Notes: generated by a model from the sequence alone, not told the origin. A stretch of DNA of 64,000 nucleotides from Aspidapion aeneum (GCA_963576565.1 OY755045.1:8489477-8553476), one strand, 5' to 3'. Shown: positions 18,478 to 28,399, counted from the stretch's first letter. Program-made: numbers and translations.

Positions 18478-20781
18478 AAATACAAAAGTTTTGTCATTTT
18501 GGTCTAATGGGATTCCCCACCATAAAATTCGCTAAATGACGTTTTTCCGAATCTTAACACAAGGTGTGGTTTTTTCGCATCTCTATGGCCCCACCATACT
18601 TTCAAAGTTTAGCCATTTTGATCTTATGGGTTCCCTACCCTAAAATTCGCTAAATGACGCTTTTCCATATCTTAACTCAGGGTGTGGTTTTTTCGTATCA
18701 CTATGGCCCCACCATACTGCAACTCGGTGCTTTTGTTGAAAAACTATATAGTTTTTGAAATATGAATTTTCAAAGTTTAGCCATTTTGATCTTATGGGTT
18801 TTCCTACCCTAAAATTCGCTAAATGACGTTTTTCCAAATCTTAACTCAGCGTGTGGTTTTTTCGCATCACTATGGCCCCACCATACTGCAACTCGGTGCT
18901 TTTGTTGAAAAACTATATAGTTTTTGAAATATGAATTTTCAAAGTTTAGCCATTTTGATCTTATGGGTTTTCCTACCCTAAAATTCGCTAAATGACGTTT
19001 TTCCAAATCTTAACACAGGGTGTGGTTTTTTCGCACCTCTATGGCCCCACCATACTGCAACTCGGTGATTTTGCTGATAAACTGTCTAGTTTTTAAAATA
19101 TAAATTTTCAAAGTTTGGACATTTTGGTCTTATGGGTTTCCCTACCCTAAAATTCGCTAAATGACGTTTTTCTAAATCTTAACTCAGGGTGTGGTTTTTT
19201 CGCATCACTATGGCCCCACCATACTGCAACTCGGTGCTTTTGTTGATAAACTATATAGTTTTTGAAATATGAATTTTCAAAGTTTAGGTATTTTGATCTT
19301 ATGGGTTTCCCTACCCTAAAATTCGCTAAATGACGTTTTTCCAAATCTTAACTCAGGGTGTGGTTTTTTCGCATCACTATTGCCCCACCATACTGCAACT
19401 CGGTGCTTTTGTTAATTAACTATATGGTTTTTGAAATATGAATTTTCAAAGGTTGGGCATTTTGATCTTATGGGTTTCCCTACCCTTAAATTCGCTAAAT
19501 GACGTTTTTCCAACTCTTAACACAGGGGGTGGTTTTTTCTCATCTCTATGGCCCCACCATACTGCAACTCGGTGCTTTTGTTAATAAACTGTATAGTTTT
19601 TGAAATATGAATTTTCAAAGTTTAGCCATTTTGATCTTATGGGTTTCCCTACCCTAAAATTCGCTACATGCCGTTTTTCAGAGATTTCAAAATAAAGTAT
19701 TAAGAAACATTGTGAATGCACCTTGGTACGTTCGAAATAGTGACCTTCATCGAGATCTAAAAATCGAAACTGTAGCAGAGACTATAAAAAAGTACGCAAA
19801 AAGCCATGAAGATAGACTCCATCGGCATGTGAATGTGGAAGCAATTCAGCTTCTAGACAATACTATGCTAGTTCGACGACTAAAAAGAGTGAAGCCGTTT
19901 GAGCTAGTAAACTAAGTGAATTACACATAAAACAAAATAATGCTATAAACACAACACAATTGTGAGTTACAGACTAAACAAAGCGGGGAGAACTGTTGAG
20001 TGAACCCTAAGTTTAAATCTGACTTTTCTAGTAAATTAAGTTAAAACAAAATTGCTAATTAGTCTTACTGACTAGATTGTAATAAAAAAAACACAGTGTG
20101 CTTGACAAATAAAAAAAAAATAAAAAATGCCGTTTTTCCAACTCTTAACTCAGGTTGTCGTTTTTTCGCATCACTATGGCCCCACCATACTGCAACTCGG
20201 TGCTTTTCTTGATAAACAATATAGTTTTTGAAATATGAATTTTCAAAGTTTGTGCATTTTGATATTATGGGTTTACCTACCCTAAAATTCGTTAAATGAC
20301 GTTTTTCCAACTCTCAACTCAGGGTGTGGTTTTTTCGTATCACTATGGCCCCACCATACTGCAACTCGGTGCTTTTGTTGATAAACAATATAGTTTTTGA
20401 AATATGAATTTTCAAAGTTTGTGCATTTTGATATTATGGGTTTACCTACCCTAAAATTCGTTAAATGACGTTTTTCCAACTCTCAACTCAGGGTGTGGTT
20501 TTTTCGTATCACTATGGCCCCACCATACTGCAACTCGGTGCTTTTGTTGATAAACTACATAGCTTTTAAAATATGAATTTTTAAAGTTTAGCCATTTTGA
20601 TCTTATAGGTTTCCCTACCCTAAAATTCGCTAAATGACGTTTTTCCGAATCTTAACACAGGGTGTGGTTTTTTCGCACCTCTATGGCCCCACCATACTGC
20701 AACTCGGTGCTTTTGTTGATAACCTGTATAGTTTTTGAAATATGAATTTTCAAAATTTTGTCATTTTGGTCTAATGGGATT
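18478..20781. repeat. 169-bp satellite array (about 11 units)
   Basis: The unit contains CCTACCCTAAAATTCGCTAA, ATGACGTTTTTCCAAATCTT, GTGTGGTTTTTTCGCATCAC, TATGGCCCCACCATACTGCA and ACTCGGTGCTTTTGTTGA. The first unit lacks about 56 bp. Neighbouring units are mostly above 90% identical. It is interrupted at 19680-20126. The open frames inside the units are by-products of the repeat. Confidence 0.9.
19680..20126 (+). mobile_element. 5'-truncated Jockey-like LINE inserted in the satellite
   Basis: It encodes a LINE C-terminus (APWYVRNSDLHRDLKIETV, HEDRLHRHVNVEAIQLLDN, RRLKRVKPFELVN, then stop), a 3' UTR and an A-rich tail. It is flanked by an exact 12-bp target-site duplication, ATGCCGTTTTTC, at 19668-19679 and 20127-20138. 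The motif order matches the end of Jockey ORF2. The insertion postdates the satellite. Confidence 0.9.
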
Positions 20782-20849
20782 ATAGGTATACCAATTTTGT
20801 ACCTAACTGCGACTAGTAGTTACAAGTAGATCTAGCAGTTGGGTGTTTT

Positions 20850-21300
20850 TTTATTTAAAATTTTTTTATTTAGTTTTGTGGTTCACTTGTTCAATTTGTA
20901 TTTTTAAAAATACTTCTTTAAATAAATATTTTTGCTATGATTCTGTCGGAAGTTACTTTTTAAAAACTTTCCATGCAGTGCCAAGTAAAGGGGAGACAGA
21001 GATTGAACACTTGCAACTTGTTAAAAAAACATATTTTTTAATTAGGTATATGGAAATACGCTAGAGCATAAATATAGGGCATACCCAAATATGCTTAAAT
21101 ATGGGACACACCCATGCATTTTCACACGCGGTGCTTGAAGCCAGGACCCCTATTTAATTTTTAATGTTCCTTTTTCGAGTAGACAGTATTTTGGTTACTG
21201 CACATGCGTCAGTTTTGGTGGTTTTGGAACATACTCCGTTATGTCACTACATTATTTGTCAATTGTCAAGAGTTTAGGGTTAAATCTATTATTTTTTTCT
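20850..21300. other. No recognised feature
   Basis: This is A/T-rich sequence with no convincing splice-bounded exon or repeat boundary. A possible minus-strand acceptor at about 21019 leads into a short open stretch, which is too weak to call. Confidence 0.4.
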
Positions 21301-21434
21301 AAAAACTACATAGTTAATTGGGTGAAAATTTATCAAATTGTGGTTTAAAATTAAAGTTTGAAGAGTGTTTAATGTCATCAATAAACCACTCTTAACTTTA
21401 TTAACAAATTCTATAGAAAAATACAAGTAATTAC

Positions 21435-21511
21435 CTATGGAACGGCACTCCTTTACTTCTCCCGAACATTTTTCCACAAGCCGCACATGTTTTATGTGAA
21501 TTATTTCCCAT
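21435..21511 (-). CDS. Putative first coding exon of a THAP-like gene
   Basis: On the minus strand, ATG at 21511 opens MGNNSHKTCAACGKMFGRSK, then GVPFHR, and runs into donor GTAATT at 21434-21429. A C-x2-C pair followed about 10 residues later by GVPFHR resembles the start of a THAP zinc-binding domain (C-x2-4-C ... FHRFP). The upstream leader contains GCCATCTTG-type sequence and CpG-rich stretches (21590-21660), consistent with a promoter. The rest of the domain (C-x2-H and AVPTIF box) should be in later exons to the left, which I could not find. It could instead be a relic of a THAP-bearing transposon. Confidence 0.4.
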
Positions 21512-21721
21512 TTTTCACAGAAAAAAACTTAATTTTACACGACAACCGCAAAACACCGCAAAATGTAAATAAAAAACAAGATGGCTTCCACACACACAGC
21601 AGCTGTGTGTCTACATGACAAATCACACGCATGCGCACTTGAAAATTCGCGTCCGCGAATTTAAATTTGCTATTGTTTTCAAAGCCAGCTATGAGTGCTT
21701 CACTTTTCGATTCTTTGAACA

Positions 21722-22453
21722 TAGGGTATCCAAGTCCCGGGACCAAATATGTTTTCGGGACTTCGGGACCAAATGTCATGTCCCGGGACTAGTCCCGGGA
21801 CTGGTCCTGAAACTAAAATAAAAGTAATTAAATTAATTTAACACAGAACAACAGGTTTATTGATATTGGTAAATGGTTAACAGAAAATCAAATTGACAAA
21901 CGTAGCAAATAAAAAGGTAAGTATAGGGAAACATTACTTTTGTCCAAAGTGAGATTTAAGTGCCACGAGTGCATTTAAGGACTCATCATTTAATCTTAAA
22001 CGAAGCTTGTTAAATAAGCGCCATCCACTGAGAAAGCTCTCTCCGATTGGACGCTGGGAGGTGGTATAGTCAGTAAATGCTCGTAGCATAGCTGCAAATA
22101 TTGTCATCGACAACCTCCATCTTCAAAAAGGACCATTTCTCGGTTTATTATTTTTGAAAATCGATCTGGTTTTGCACTTGATGACGTTTGTATGATTGCT
22201 CTTGTACTTGTTGAGGCAGTAGCAAATATTGCATTTTCAATAAATCCGTCTTTTTTGCGTTCCTTTCGCGTTCATGCAATAGACGGCGCTGCGTCTCGCT
22301 TATTATGCATGTGTCTGGTATAATTTAGCGGTTTCGGGACCAATTTGAGTTTCCGGGACCTTTACTGAGTCCCGGGACCACTTTTTTTAGGAAATGTCCC
22401 GGGACCAAGTCTCGGGACCGTCCCGGGACCAAGTCCTGGTACTGGATACCCTA
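21722..22453 (-). mobile_element. hAT element, deleted, with transposase C-terminal remnant
   Basis: TIRs TAGGGTATCC at both ends are flanked by an exact 8-bp duplication TTTGAACA (21714-21721 and 22454-22461), diagnostic of hAT. The minus strand encodes the extreme C-terminus of a hAT transposase (FLSGWRLFNKLRLRLNDES, then LVALKSHFGQK and a stop near 21940). The subterminal regions are packed with the perfect palindrome GTCCCGGGAC and its half-sites, likely transposase-binding repeats (inference). It is 732 bp, too short to be autonomous. Confidence 0.88.
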
Positions 22454-22651
22454 TTTGAACATATATTTATGCTATGACGTATTTGAGTACATGGTAAGAA
22501 AAAATAATTACTTATGAGCATTATTTTATACGTATTAAGCTTAACGAAACTTCACAAAAAAAAATTAAAAGTATCCAAATTTACCCGACCCTCCCCTACA
22601 TTAGTATGGACCAAATTTGACCATAATCGGTTAAATAGAATATTTAGTTAC

Positions 22652-22813
22652 CTTTGGCATCAAGTAGGGTTCTTTTACAGGAGGTTGAATATTCTTACGT
22701 ACTTTCTCCCATGCTTTCTCCACTTTATCCAAGAGCATCTTGATTTGTGGAAAATCGAAAGTTGCGTATGGCACGTAACCAGCAAATGTTTTTTTAATTA
22801 ATGATATTTCAAC
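22652..22813 (-). CDS. Orphan internal exon, protein not recognised
   Basis: 54 codons are open between acceptor TTTTTTAG (22821-22814) and donor GTAACT (22651-22646), phase 0 at both ends in the open frame. The peptide reads VEISLIKKTFAGYVPYATF, DFPQIKMLLDKVEKAWEKVR and ends PPVKEPYLMPK. It has a charged, amphipathic helix-like middle (LLDKVEKAWEKVRKN) and no transposase or RT motif, which argues for a host gene. I do not recognise the family. Partner exons were not identified. The hAT at 21722-22453 lies on its downstream side. Confidence 0.5.
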
Positions 22814-23269
22814 CTAAAAAATATATATTAAAAAATAAAAAATTGTTCAAAATATTTATAATAATTTCAGAAAAAATCGTAGAATACGAATTTTTTGTTA
22901 GAGGTCTGGCATATGGTGCAGAACCACTTTGCACCCCCTTCAAGGGGGTGGGGGTGGTGTTTTTTTACAAAATGAAAATTAAGTTTAGTTTCACTTTGAT
23001 TTTTTTTTAATCATCTACCCTCCAAAGGGAGGTCAGCCACCCCTAAATTAAATCTAAAAACGTGATTTTTTTTATCTAGTATTTTGTAGACAGTTTCAAT
23101 CTCTACAAGATTGGTCTATACAAGTTTTTAAAAAGACTCTTGGGTTTTGAGAAATTTTTTTTTATTTATAAACAAATATGTATTAGATCTCTAAATTTTC
23201 GCCAATTTAATTTAATTTGCCAAAATGCCAAATTTAATACATAACAGTTCATAAATGCAAAAATAATTA

Positions 23270-23380
23270 TTTTCAAGTATAATTCATAAATCAAAATCAG
23301 CGACCTTGAGAAATACATGCATATCGGTTCATAATAATATGAAAATAAAAAAGTCCGCAATTTTAGATCCGCCATCAGTT
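23270..23380 (-). repeat. Isolated unit of the Rep-F array
   Basis: It contains AAATCAGCGACCTTGAGAAA, CATGCATATCGGTTCATAAT and TTTTAGATCCGCCATC, which is one repeat unit of the palindromic element at 25033-26701. Confidence 0.6.
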
Positions 23381-23399
23381 TAAATTTTTTTTAGTTATT

Positions 23400-23790
23400 T
23401 ACCTAACTAGTGCGGAAAGTGATACTTTTACGCACGCGACGGCAATTGCCCGAACGACGCTTTGCGGAAAAGGCACTTTCCGCAAGAGTTAGGTACAAAC
23501 TTTTTCCTAGTTGCATAAAAAGCTTGGTTTTACATTTTAATATATTTGGTATTTTTTACATTAAAACAGCAAAAAACAAATTCTGTTTTCATTTTTAATT
23601 TAATTGAGTTTATAAATGGGTCAATAAGTCTAATTAGGCCTCATTTTTAATTTAATTGAGTTTATAAATGGGTCAATAAGTCTAATTAGGCCTAAAATTC
23701 ACGGCGTGCGGAAAGTTCAACTTTCCGCACGCAAATGCGTGCGTAAAAGTGCACTTTTACGCACGCCTGTAGGAAATAGTAGTTTACCTA
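23400..23790. repeat. Degenerate Rep-E copy with a 52-bp perfect duplication
   Basis: It has Rep-E-type hairpin ends (CTAACTAGTGCGGAAAGTG near 23403 and GCGTGCGTAAAAGTGCAC near 23735). Bases 23589-23640 are repeated exactly at 23641-23692. Confidence 0.6.
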
Positions 23791-24526
23791 ACTAGTGCGG
23801 AAAGTGCCTCTTTTCCGCACGCGATTGCAGATGGCCAAACGACGCGATAGCGGAGTTTGGCCAGCAATCAAGTGCGGAAAAGACACTTTACGCACGAGTT
23901 AAGTACACTATTTTTTCTATAAGCGTGAGGAAAAAACTAAAAATTAATCAGAAAATTATTTATATTCAAAACGTTTTAATCAAATCAATTATTATTATTC
24001 ACATTCTAGCGGCTTCTAGAACTGACTGGGGTAGATCTTCGTCCGAAGAATCCATTGAAAATCTGATTTTTTTGTTTGAAAAATTCAAAAGACGCTTTTA
24101 TCTGCAAAATTGGCTTTGTTTTGACAGTTTGTTTGTACTTTGTTGCTATGGTGATTTAAGATGCCAAATCTAAAACCACTAGTGTTCATTGTTGTTTGAC
24201 ATTGACAATGACGATATTTATACCGGGGAGGTTTAAAACTTATAATTTGAACCTATTTTACTGAAAACTTTATTTTATCGAAAATATTGAAAATATAGCA
24301 GAATTTTAGTCAATTTGAATATTTTTAGGATATTTCGTGTGCTAGGAAAGATACAAATGTATTTTGAACGGTCTAAATGTTATAGAACACCTCAAAATCG
24401 TAACAAATTTACTTTTCCGCACTAGTGCGAAAAAAATATTTTTCCGCACTAGTGCGGAAAAGTGGCACTTTCCACACTAAAATGCGTGCGGAAAAGTGGA
24501 CTTTTCCGCACGCTTATAGAAAAAAA
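23774..24526 (+). mobile_element. Rep-E hairpin-rich element, copy 1
   Basis: The left 130 bp fold on themselves (TAACTAGTGCGGAAAGTG against CACTTTACGCACGAGTTA). The right 120 bp consist of ACTTTTCCGCACTAGTGCGG palindromes. The interior of about 500 bp is shared with copies at 32928-33656 and 41404-42157 at very high identity. No protein-coding region is credible. Confidence 0.75.
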
Positions 24527-24884
24527 TATTTTTTATACGACTGTCTTGTAAAAGGTGGTTTTGCGCACGGAGAACACGATCTGAAAATGGCATTTTGCGC
24601 ACGCTGTGTGCAAAACGTTTTGCACACGCTTATGTCATTTTTGCGCACGCCTATGTCATTTCTGCATACGGGTCTCCCGTCATTGTGATTTTTGTTGTTG
24701 TCGCCCATCAATATAAGTTGGCTTAGCTCCGTAGCAACCGTCACTGCACGTATGTTTTGTTGATTAGATACGTCAAAAAATTGTTGAATTTTTAAAGTTT
24801 TGTTGTAAAAATGTCGGAAATAAAAACATGTTAAATTAACATTTGATTTTTCTTTCTTTATTAGCAGTCGTATAAAAAATATTG
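24524..24884. mobile_element. MITE with ATATTTTTTATACGACTG ends
   Basis: Inverted 20-bp ends AATATTTTTTATACGACTG and CAGTCGTATAAAAAATATT bound a 361-bp segment with several GCGCACG blocks. It overlaps the right edge of the Rep-E copy. It is non-coding. Confidence 0.55.
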
Positions 24885-24894
24885 TAAAAAAAAC

Positions 24895-24994
24895 GTTTGA
24901 AAACCTCTTTGCACACTCCCTCGACTTGTAGACCTCGCCTTCGGCTCGGTCTACCAAACTGTCTCGATCATGTGCAAAGAGTCGTTTTCAAACC
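24895..24994. repeat. 100-nt hairpin
   Basis: GTTTGAAAACCTCTTTGCAC pairs with GTGCAAAGAGTCGTTTTCAA, and an inner GTAGACC/GGTCTAC stem encloses a CTTCGG-type loop. It is probably a foldback element end. No RNA family is recognised. Confidence 0.55.
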
Positions 24995-25032
24995 TTGTTG
25001 TTTAAATAACTATTTTTAAATTCCTTGTTACC

Positions 25033-26701
25033 GGGGAATAGGACAATTTGCTGCGATCGATTTGCCGCGGGCCGATTCGCCGCTATCCGATTCGCTTCGG
25101 CGACAATTCGCCGCCGGCCAATTCGCCGCTGGGACATTTCGTCGCGAAATTTTTTGTATTATGATATTACCATTGGCAATTGTTTAAACAGTTTTATTTA
25201 GCTTGACTTCATATAATATATTTGTTTATTTGTTTGATCATAACTTTTTTCAAACTTTTCCAACTAGGTTTGGCGGTTAGTATACAATTCAAAAAATTTT
25301 TTTATTAGAAAAATAAATAAAATGGCGGATCTAAAATGGCGGATTTTTATGAACCGATATGCATCAAGCTCGGAACTTTGCGATCTTTCATGTCGCTGAT
25401 TATTATTTTTTAACTTAAACTAAAAAAAAAACAATATGGCGGATCAAAAATGGCGGACATTCCCATTTATGAACCAATATGCATCAAATCGGAACTATAG
25501 GGTTCTTCAGGTCGCTGAGTATGATTTCTAACTTAAACTTGAAAAAAATCAAAATGGCGGACTTTCCCATTTATGAACCGATTTGCATCAAACTCGGAAC
25601 TTTGCGATGTTGCAGGTTTCTGATTATTATTTTTAACTTAAACTAAAAAAAAATAGCGGATCAAAAATGGCGGACTTTTCCATTTATGAACCAATATGCA
25701 TCAAATTCAGAACTTTAGGGTGTTTCAGGTTGCTAGGATTTTTAACTTTGAAAAAATCAAAATGGCGGTTCCGCAATGGCGCACTACCTATGCAAATAAA
25801 TAAGAAAGTGCGCCATTGTGGATTCGCCGATTCGATTTATTTTTAAGTTTTAATCAGAACTCATAATCAGCGACCTGACACACCCCAAAGTTTCGAATTT
25901 GTTGCAAATCGGTTCATAAATGGTAAAATCCGCAATTTTGGATCCGCCATTTTTATGTTTTTAAATTTAAGTAAAAAATTGTATTGAGTTAGGTACTTTA
26001 TGCGCCGCGATGTTTCAAGTTTGAGTCAAATCGGTATATAAATAACAAAGTGCGCCATTGTGGATTCGCCATTTCGATTTTTTTAAAGTTAGAAATCATA
26101 ATCAGCAACCTGAAACCTATTTTGTTTTTTTTTTAGGTTAAGTTAAAAATAATAATCAGAAACCTGCAGTTTTAGTTAGAACTCATAATGAGCGATCTGA
26201 AACACCCCAAAGTTTTGAGTTTGATGCATATTGGTTCACAAATGGGAAAGTCCGCCACTTATGATCCGCCATTTTGAGTTTTTTTAGACTAAGTTAAAAA
26301 TAATAATCAGCGACCTGAAAGATCGCAAAGTTCCGAGTTTGGTGCATATCGGTTGATAAATGTGAAAATCCGCCATTTTGGATACGCCATTTTATTTATT
26401 TATCTAATAAAAAAAATGTTGAATTGTATAAATCACAAAATCCCTAGTTGGAAAAGTTTGAAAAAAGTTATGATCAAACAAATAAACAAATTTATTATAT
26501 AAAACTGTTTAAACAATTGCCAATGGTAATATCATAAAAATCTCGCGGCGAATTGTCCTCGCGGCAAATCGGCCGCGGCGAATTGGCCCCGCGGTGAATC
26601 GGCCGCGACGAATTGTCCCCTACCCTCAGTACTGCTAAAATTAAAATTAGGCGGACAAATTAGCCGCGGTGAGTAGGCGGCGGCGAATTGTCCCATTCCC
26701 C
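25033..26701. mobile_element. Rep-F 1.7-kb palindromic element with arrayed arms
   Basis: The ends GGGGAATAGGACAATTTGC and, reversed, GGGGAATGGGACAATTCGCC are followed by clusters of GCGGCGAATTG-type motifs. Next come matching segments around AACAGTTTTATTTAG, then about four units per arm (period about 120 bp) with AAAATGGCGGA, GAACCGATATGCATCAA and TCGCTGATTATTATT. The arms meet near 25800 in inverted orientation. No protein is encoded. It is a foldback-type transposon by structure. A terminal fragment lies at 52141-52240. Confidence 0.75.
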
Positions 26702-26835
26702 CTGGTCACTATGCGAAACCCGAAATTTTTTTATTTTTTTAACATATACGTAATATTTTACGTATATGCTTTTTAAATGAAAGGCGTGTAGCGCTGGGGA
26801 GGGGGGGTTAGAGGTAAAAAATTGTGTGTACTGTT

Positions 26836-28227
26836 CGCAGCCAACGATAAAGACCGGCCATGGCGCGTTATAAGCAAGCCGGCGGTCACGTGATCTTAGG
26901 AGTCCCAGGATTCTTATTGTATTGCTTAATATATTATATGTTATTACACAATTTAAATAAATTAACAAAAAATTTTTGTTCTTTTACATGCAAAAATTGA
27001 AAAAAAATATTTTGTTGATATATGTGTTTATTATGAATAAAAGAACTGAATCTATAAAATAATAAATTATACAAAATTTGCACTCTAATATCTTCAGGTA
27101 CATATATTAGGTACATAATATTGTTAGTAACTTCAAATCTATACAAGTCTATCAAAATTCGACATATTAAACATAAGCTTTTAGTTTTTAATTTTTCTTT
27201 GAGTGTCATCATCTTTTCTGAGTTCTTATTCAAAGATTTATTAGAAGACACTAAATCATTGTGCATTTTAATAAAATTATTTAAAAATCTATACATGCCC
27301 TTAAACTAATTTTTTCAAGCTTTGACAATAGTTTTTCTCCACAAAAACACTCGCTAGAGTTATCTGAAGAAAAATTTTCAATATAAAACATTTCACAATA
27401 ATTTATTAAAAGAAACAACAGATTTTGTGAATAAGTGAGATGGTTCTCACATTCAATGAACTGAATCTAGTAGTCGTCAATAATTTTTAAAAAAATTACC
27501 CAGCACAAAGTTTAATATATATTTCATTAAAGTGTAAGTTAACTACCAACTCATGTTCTTTTAAAAGCTGTATCTTACTTTTTAAATATTTCACACTACC
27601 AGAGAGATTACTATCTGTTAACAATATTTTACAAATCAGTTTTTTAATATTGCGAGGGTGCGGAAGACATATTACCTTAGAATTGTAAATTGACGTGTAT
27701 GCACTGGATAACTGGATAAACAAAGATGAAGCCAACATTAAAGTGTATCCACCATATCTTTGATTCTCAGGTTACCTTTTCAAGAGACCTAATTGTTCAA
27801 TAAGAAATGACAACTAAACACATTTTTCACTCTCACTATCGAAAATGTCACTAAGGATGTCTATTACTTGATCAATCTTATCCAAGATCTTATCTTTTAC
27901 CACTTCTTTCCCATTTGCAACATATTAGGTTTCAGTTTTATAGTTGGACCGACAAGGAACAACACTAATTACACGTTCGCGGCATTGTTTATCTTATAGG
28001 TATTTTCTTTATAATTTACTCATTAGCTATTAATTATTTTAACGCAGCCCACTACAGTCTTTTTCATGGGCTGCATTATTTTAATAACTTTGATAAAATT
28101 CACATAAAATTCGTGCCCGAATTAAAAAAAAAATCGACGTAAACAAACATACCAAAACTGAAAACACACAGCCTCCTACGGTCACGTGAAATTTCCGCGC
28201 CCGGGCCGGTCTTTCTCGTGGGCTGCG
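26836..28227 (-). mobile_element. P-like DNA transposon, decayed
   Basis: The 31-bp terminal inverted repeats share CGCAGCC and CGA, then AAAGACCGGCC and GGCGCG. The minus strand between them encodes P/THAP9-type transposase fragments. A clear 8-bp duplication is not visible (flanks GTACTGTT and ATACTTAC). The right end lies 8 bp from the exon at 28236-28379, inside its downstream intron. Confidence 0.75.
26950..27975 (-). pseudogene. P/THAP9-type transposase remnant
   Basis: Reading leftward from 27975, CRERVISVVPCRSNYKTE resembles the zinc/linker region. Then 27738-27496 encodes SSAYTSIYNSKVICLPHPRN, KKLICKILL, and HELVVNLHFNEIYIK. Further left come IQFIECENHLTYSQNLL, ENFSSDNSSECFCGEKLL and FIKMHNDLVSSNKSLNKNSE. 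The LPHPRN and NEIYIK boxes match the P-element superfamily, in which the latter is normally DEIH-like with the first catalytic Asp. Here it is Asn. Stops and frameshifts separate the blocks, so it is dead. Confidence 0.75.
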
Positions 28228-28235
28228 ATACTTAC

Positions 28236-28379
28236 CATATGGTCTTTAGTGATATCATCTGTGAAAGAAATGGTACCACTTATGGTGCTGTCATCCTTAA
28301 CTGTCAGATCAAAGTCGTACTTGTTTTTTCCTACACTTTCGGAGCATTTTGCTATTGACAGGACTTTCACATATTTACC
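28236..28379 (-). CDS. Orphan internal exon, paralogue of 665-808
   Basis: A 144-bp exon, 48 codons, phase 0 at both ends. The acceptor TTTTTTTTAAG ends at 28380 and the donor GTAAGT runs 28235-28230. It encodes GKYVKVLSIAKCSESVG, YDFDLTVKDDSTISG and TDDITKDHM, 34/48 identical to the exon at 665-808, and it aligns with exon 2 of the four-exon gene by phase and cysteine position. No signal-peptide exon was found to its right and no later exon to its left. The P-like element now occupies the start of its downstream intron. It is open and has good splice sites, so it may still be used. The secreted DUF1091/MD-2-like family is an inference. Confidence 0.6.
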
Positions 28380-28399
28380 CTTAAAAAAAACTTATTTAT

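Larger units (their letters stand above)
18408..20845. mobile_element. TIR element enclosing a satellite array
   Basis: The left end (18408-18478) and right end (20783-20845) are inverted repeats sharing CAACTGC, CTTGTAACTACTAGTCGCAG and GGTACAAAATT. Between them lie about eleven units of a 169-bp satellite and one LINE insertion. A short element at 51374-51597 has the same ends and no satellite. Termini and TSD are unclear because both flanks are A/T-rich. No transposase was found, so it is non-autonomous. The satellite probably expanded inside the element. Confidence 0.72.

Noticed and set aside
18640..20479. Recurrent 65-residue frames (MEKRHLANFRVGKP...) on the minus strand
   Set aside because: They are produced by the 169-bp satellite. 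The period is not a multiple of three, so the frame cannot continue between units, and no start or splice context exists.
18478..20781. Regular repeats read as a CRISPR array
   Set aside because: Units are contiguous 169-bp satellites without unique spacers, and the sequence is eukaryotic.
24425..24957. Open frames of 87 and 147 residues across the hairpin-rich region
   Set aside because: They run through palindromic Rep-E and MITE termini and carry no domain.
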